Shown one piece after another: positions 60,609-64,000 of a stretch of DNA of 64,000 nucleotides; position 1 is the first letter of the stretch, and every line of letters starts with the position of its first letter. A program made the position numbers and the translations under genes. This DNA is from Christensenella massiliensis. GTDB lineage: Bacteria; Bacillota; Clostridia; Christensenellales; Christensenellaceae. The notes under the pieces were generated by a model. That model ran no database searches and was not told the origin of the DNA. It worked only from the letters and a program-made list of their open reading frames with translations. Location of the stretch: the NCBI GenBank assembly GCA_900155415.1, contig LT700187.1, forward strand, positions 372,001 through 436,000. Reading direction: 5' to 3'.

Positions 60609-61361
60609 TTATTTGACATAGTTTACAAGCTCTCCGATCCCTTCAATGACCACTTTGATCTCGTCTCCGCTCTTCATCGGGCCGATCCCGCCCGGCGTGC
60701 CCGTCGTTATGATGTCGCCCGGATACAGTGTCATAAAGCCGCTGATATATTCCACCAGCTCCGCCGTGCTGAAAATGAAGTCTGCCGTCGTATCGTCCTG
60801 CACGACTTTTCCGTTCAGGACGGCCTGCAAATGCAGATTATCACCGTCGACCTCCGTTTCGACCCACGGACCGAACGGCGAGAACGTATCGAACCCCTTG
60901 CAGCGCGCCCATTGCTTGGTCATATCCTGAAGGTCGCGCGCCGTTACATCGTTCATACAGGTATAGCCGAGGATATAATCCCGCGCTTCCTCTTTTTTCA
61001 CTTTGCAGCAGCGCCTGCCGATCACAATGGCAAGCTCCGCCTCATAATCGAGCTGTTTGCATACGTCCGGCTTTACGATCTGCTCGAACGGATTGATGAC
61101 GGAGCTCACGAATTTAGAGAAAATCAGCGGCTCCGGCACAAGAGGCATTCCAATCTCCTCCGCATGCTTCCTGTAATTCAGCCCCACCGCAACAATGCTT
61201 TTGGGGACCGTAGGCGCAAGAAGCTTCACCTCGCCGAGCCCCGCATGCTCTCCGGTCGTCCGGAGCCCGTCATAAGGCTCCCCCGCAAGAAAGGAAATCT
61301 CATCCCCCTCGAGTATCCCATAAAAAATATTTCCTTCTTTTTCAAATCTGCACAGTTTCAT
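60609..61361 (-). CDS. Fumarylacetoacetate hydrolase (FAH) family protein
   Basis: A 250-residue protein with AVGLNYRKHAEE, FSKFVSSVINPFEQI, DYEAELAIVIGRRC (metal-binding glutamates), YTCMNDVTARDLQ and TGTPGGIG, all hallmarks of the FAH fold. Members cleave C-C bonds in acylpyruvates or hydrate 2-oxo-3-deoxy acids. With an SDR in the same operon it resembles the last steps of the diketo-hydrolase route for L-rhamnonate/L-fuconate, which gives pyruvate and lactate; this is inference. Confidence 0.88.
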   Translation of the reverse strand: MKLCRFEKEGNIFYGILEGDEISFLAGEPYDGLRTTGEHAGLGEVKLLAPTVPKSIVAVGLNYRKHAEEIGMPLVPEPLIFSKFVSSVINPFEQIVKPDVCKQLDYEAELAIVIGRRCCKVKKEEARDYILGYTCMNDVTARDLQDMTKQWARCKGFDTFSPFGPWVETEVDGDNLHLQAVLNGKVVQDDTTADFIFSTAELVEYISGFMTLYPGDIITTGTPGGIGPMKSGDEIKVVIEGIGELVNYVK

Positions 61362-61390
61362 ATCGTCCTCCCGGCTATTTCAAATCCATT

Positions 61391-62527
61391 TTACCTTACT
61401 GCACAGTAAAAACGCAGCAATGATTCCGTCAGGAATTTTAAATCCTCCACGCTCGTCCGGCGTGCCTGCTCATAGGGAACCGCGGCCTTATTTGTCGAAA
61501 AGATCGCGGTGATGCCCTCCTCGTAGAGTTCTTCATATCCGGCGCCTACATCGCCGACAAGCGCAACAACCGGCACATTCTGCTTTTTCGCGCGCCAAGC
61601 GACGCCCACCGGCACCTTGCCCTGCTTGCTTTGGCCGTCTATCTTTCCTTCTCCCGTAATGATGAGGTCCGCCCCTTGTATTTTTTTATCGAAATCCGCC
61701 GTATCGAGGATCAGGTCGATCCCGGGCAGCATCTTGGCATGAAGAAATGCTTCCAGCGAGAGACCGATGCCCCCTGCCGCGCCCATACCGCTTTTGTCCT
61801 TCCGGTCGACGCCCGTATGCCGGGTAAGCACGCCGTTATAGTGCAGCAGGCCCGCATCAAGAGCCTCCACCATTTCGGGCGTCGCCCCCTTTTGCGGCCC
61901 GAACACATGCGCCGCCCCGTTTTTTCCCGCGAGAGGATTTTTGACATCGCAGGCGATCGTCAGCGTGACGCCGCGCAAAGCTTGGCAAAGCCCGGATTCG
62001 TCGATAGACTCGATTTGTGCGAGTCCTTTTCCATCCGGCGTGACCGCTTTTCCGTCCGCATCGAGAAAACGCACGCCGAGCGCCGACAAAGCGCCGATCC
62101 CGCCGTCATTGGTCGCACTGCCGCCGATGCCCAGTATGATTTTCGTGCATCCGCTTTCCACCGCATCTGCAATCAGCTCTCCCGTGCCGAACGTCGTTGC
62201 GTCCATAGGAGATTTTGGCCCGTCTACAAGCGGAAGCCCGCTTGCCGCAGCCATCTCGATCACCGCCGTCTTCCCATCCGGCAGTATGCCGTATTCCGCC
62301 TCCACCGGTGTTCCCATCGGTCCTGTTACAGTCTTTTTACGGCGCGTTCCGCCGATACCGGAAAGATACGCGTCTACCGTTCCCTCGCCTCCGTCGGCGA
62401 TCGGCACCTTTACGACCTGCGCTTCCGGCAAAAACGCCGCGATCCTTTCCCCGATGTAATTGCAAATTTCAATAGAAGTCATTGTGCCCTTAAAAGAGTC
62501 GGGCGCTATAATGATTTTTTTCAACAC
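61391..62527 (-). CDS. Glycerate kinase (type 2)
   Basis: A 378-residue kinase of the GarK/GlxK family: IIIAPDSFKGTMTSIEI opening, ADGGEGTVDAYL, GIGGSATNDGGIGALSALG and DLIITGEGKIDGQSKQGKVP. It phosphorylates D-glycerate. The frame opens earlier, but GTG 62527 is 8 bases behind GAGG and removes an overlap with the upstream SDR, so it is chosen; the protein then starts with MLKKIIIAPDSFKG. It gives glycerate an outlet to glycolysis. Confidence 0.9.
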   Translation of the reverse strand: MLKKIIIAPDSFKGTMTSIEICNYIGERIAAFLPEAQVVKVPIADGGEGTVDAYLSGIGGTRRKKTVTGPMGTPVEAEYGILPDGKTAVIEMAAASGLPLVDGPKSPMDATTFGTGELIADAVESGCTKIILGIGGSATNDGGIGALSALGVRFLDADGKAVTPDGKGLAQIESIDESGLCQALRGVTLTIACDVKNPLAGKNGAAHVFGPQKGATPEMVEALDAGLLHYNGVLTRHTGVDRKDKSGMGAAGGIGLSLEAFLHAKMLPGIDLILDTADFDKKIQGADLIITGEGKIDGQSKQGKVPVGVAWRAKKQNVPVVALVGDVGAGYEELYEEGITAIFSTNKAAVPYEQARRTSVEDLKFLTESLLRFYCAVR

Positions 62528-62537
62528 TGTGTTTTCC

Positions 62538-63284
62538 TCACCCAAAATACATGCCGCCGTTTACGTCTACGATCGCTCCCGTCATAAACGAAGCCTCATC
62601 CGAACACAGGAATACGGCCACCCCTGCGATCTCTTTTGTTTTTCCAAACCGCCCCAACGGAATTTTAGAAACCAGCTCGTCAATTTTTTCCTGCGGAAGC
62701 GTGTCGAGAATCCCCGTATCCGTAGAACCCGGGGCGATCGCATTGACATTGATGCCATACTTTGCCAGCCGCGCGGCAAAACCGCGCGTCAGGCCGATGA
62801 TGCCCGCCTTTGTTGCCGAGTAGCCAAGCCCGTTGGCAATACCGCCGTTCCGCCCTGCAAGCGAGGATAGGTTGAGCACCTTTCCATAGCGCTTTTCTTT
62901 CATATAGGGAAGCACTGCCTGTGTTGCAAAAAATACGCTCTTCAAGTTGATGGCCACGATGTTATCCCATTCCTCTTCCGTAATGTCTTCAATGGGCGTA
63001 GTATGCAGAATGCCCGCATTATTGATCAGGATATCTACCGTTCCAAACGTATCTGCAGCCGTTTCTACCATAGCGCGCACGTCCCCGACCGATTTGACGT
63101 TGACCTGTACCGCTTTTGCGGAACAGCCTTTTTCTTTCAGCGCCTTTTCCACTTCCTGTGCGCCTGCCAGGTTCATGTCTGCGATCACTACGTTCGCGCC
63201 GTGCTGCGCGAGCAATTCACAGCAGCCGCGGCCTATTCCTTTCGCGCCGCCCGTCACGATCGCCGTCCGTCCCGAAAAATTCAT
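62538..63284 (-). CDS. Short-chain dehydrogenase/reductase (FabG/KduD-like)
   Basis: A 248-residue classical SDR: TGGAKGIGRGCCELL (cofactor), NNAGILHTTPIEDI, and LSSLAGRNGGIANGLGYSATKAG with the Ser-Tyr-Lys set. Although FabG-like, it lies in a sugar operon, so a sugar-acid or polyol substrate is more likely. First gene of the operon continuing to 60231; its ATG follows a long palindrome at the promoter. Confidence 0.88.
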   Translation of the reverse strand: MNFSGRTAIVTGGAKGIGRGCCELLAQHGANVVIADMNLAGAQEVEKALKEKGCSAKAVQVNVKSVGDVRAMVETAADTFGTVDILINNAGILHTTPIEDITEEEWDNIVAINLKSVFFATQAVLPYMKEKRYGKVLNLSSLAGRNGGIANGLGYSATKAGIIGLTRGFAARLAKYGINVNAIAPGSTDTGILDTLPQEKIDELVSKIPLGRFGKTKEIAGVAVFLCSDEASFMTGAIVDVNGGMYFG

Positions 63285-63343
63285 AAAATCATCCCCTTGA
63301 TTCTCGTGATAGTTTTTCCAATCGGATCTATTTCTGACTTTAT

Positions 63344-63376
63344 ATTAAGTTTAACGTTAAACTTAATGCTTGTCAA
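63344..63376 (-). promoter_or_regulatory. Promoter and extended TTTAACGTTAAA operator of the SDR-glycerate kinase-FAH operon
   Basis: A perfect 24-base palindrome at 63344-63367 has TTTAACGTTAAA at its centre and ATTAAG/CTTAAT flanks. It overlaps the -10 region of a TTGACA promoter (63371-63376, spacer 17, TAAACT). It is the longest of the three sites of this type. Confidence 0.7.
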
Positions 63377-63479
63377 CGTATTTTTCCTTCCTCCTCTCCA
63401 AATATCGGGTGTCCGGGTCATATTTTACAAACATTCGGACCAAATTGACGGCAAATAAATTTTAATCACATCCGATAAA

Positions 63480-63512
63480 AAGGCTGTTCCGAAAATTTTT
63501 CGGAACAGCCTT
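63480..63512 (-). terminator. Terminator after the lipoprotein gene
   Basis: AAGGCTGTTCCGAA pairs perfectly with TTCGGAACAGCCTT, followed by a T-run in the reverse direction, 13 bases after the stop at 63525. It ends the partial gene at the window's right edge. Confidence 0.85.
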
Positions 63513-63524
63513 CCCTCCGCTTTT

Positions 63525-64000
63525 TCAGTCATCGTAGCCAAGACGGTATTCCATCGATTCCTCAGCATAATCGAGCTCATCTTCCAGATGCTCTATCTGG
63601 CGTTCTACCTCTTTGTAGTCCGTCCGGCTCAACGCGCCCTGCCTGAAATCCCATTCCGCCTGATCCTCCGCCGCGTCCATATCGCGTTCCAGCTGATTCA
63701 TTTCCTGCTTGATCGTTCCGATATCCTGAAGCGTCGCAGTTCCCATTTTCGCCGTCAGTTCCGATACCCGTGTTTCAAAACCGCTGATTCCATACTCTCC
63801 AACCGTTTTTGACCCAGATTCCGCAGTTTGAGCGGGTGCCGCCGAGGCTGTCGGAGCAGGCTCAGCAGCCGGGCTCTGACTGCTTTGCGCCGCTTCCGTA
63901 TTCCCCTGCTTCAGGCTGTCGAGCTCCCCGGCAATTTCATTCAGCTGACTTTGAACAGCCGCCAGCTCGGGCGAGGATGAAGCGCACCCCACCGCAATGC
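63525..64000 (-). CDS. Putative lipoprotein, coiled-coil (partial, cut by window edge)
   Basis: The frame stays open to the window end; the first visible residues are IAVGCASSSPELAAVQ, a lipobox-like cysteine before a Ser-rich start of a mature protein. An internal GTG at 63992 is therefore probably not the start. The rest is an extended, Gln/Glu/Ala-rich coiled-coil with an Ala/Pro/Ser linker (about 35-60 of the visible part) and a very acidic C-terminus (EHLEDELDYAEESMEYRLGYDD). No catalytic motif. It is probably a secreted lipid-anchored protein of unknown role. Confidence 0.65.
   Translation of the reverse strand, partial: IAVGCASSSPELAAVQSQLNEIAGELDSLKQGNTEAAQSSQSPAAEPAPTASAAPAQTAESGSKTVGEYGISGFETRVSELTAKMGTATLQDIGTIKQEMNQLERDMDAAEDQAEWDFRQGALSRTDYKEVERQIEHLEDELDYAEESMEYRLGYDD

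Overview
The window reads as a chromosomal segment of an anaerobic, low-copy-RNA stretch of a Firmicute of the class Clostridia. The clues are the clostridial order of the fatty-acid genes (fabH-acpP-fabD-fabG-fabF-accB-fabZ-accC-accD-accA), strong GGAGG ribosome sites, TTGACA/TATAAT-type promoters, a GGGtGRT-family protein, and many sugar-responsive LacI/AraC regulators. A genus cannot be fixed from the sequence alone (a Christensenella-like or related gut lineage is only a guess). No rRNA, tRNA or CRISPR array was seen.

Region 1 (1-8.6 kb, minus strand) is one long type II fatty-acid synthesis operon with its promoter near 8.6 kb and a long structured leader; it contains no enoyl-ACP reductase and is cut by the window edge inside accA. 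Region 2 (8.6-21.6 kb) is housekeeping: aconitase, a PAP2-like membrane protein and a divergent TetR regulator, a surface protein with repeated Ig/CARDB-like domains, ilvE, a YigZ-family protein, tyrS, an aminotransferase, a zinc ribbon protein, an alpha/beta hydrolase, and a NifU-like/GGGtGRT pair on the plus strand.

Region 3 (about 21.65-25.35 kb) is an AT-rich island: a tyrosine recombinase whose N-terminal coding region looks frameshifted, overlapped by an 819-residue membrane protein of unknown function. Just to its right is a promoter, a set of nested helices and a strong terminator that together look like a structured non-coding RNA (about 25.41-25.64 kb).

Region 4 (25.7-63.3 kb) is a large carbohydrate catabolism region, nearly all on the minus strand: rhaA-rhaB with a FIST-like protein, an L-fucose/L-arabinose isomerase-family protein, two rhamnose mutarotase-family proteins, a second type of rhamnose isomerase (RhaI-like), a ribose-type sugar ABC transporter, an SGNH hydrolase, two sugar-type SDRs, a TIM-barrel epimerase, a FAH-family hydrolase, glycerate kinase, a 3-hydroxyisobutyrate/tartronate-semialdehyde reductase-family enzyme, a complete 2-oxo acid (pyruvate or acetoin type) dehydrogenase complex, five uroporphyrinogen-decarboxylase-like (UROD-like) proteins, three LacI and two AraC regulators. 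Three palindrome families tie these units together: TAAAACGTTTTA (rhaA, the ABC transporter, rhaI, one lacI, a membrane protein gene), TTTAACGTTAAA placed at the start site of three TTGACA promoters (the dehydrogenase operon, the SDR-glycerate kinase-FAH operon and a possible small RNA), and TGGTATCGTTACCA (two UROD-like genes). The whole looks like one or two interlocking regulons for 6-deoxyhexose or related (perhaps modified) sugars feeding pyruvate/glycerate metabolism; the exact substrate is not visible. The window ends in a partial lipoprotein gene.
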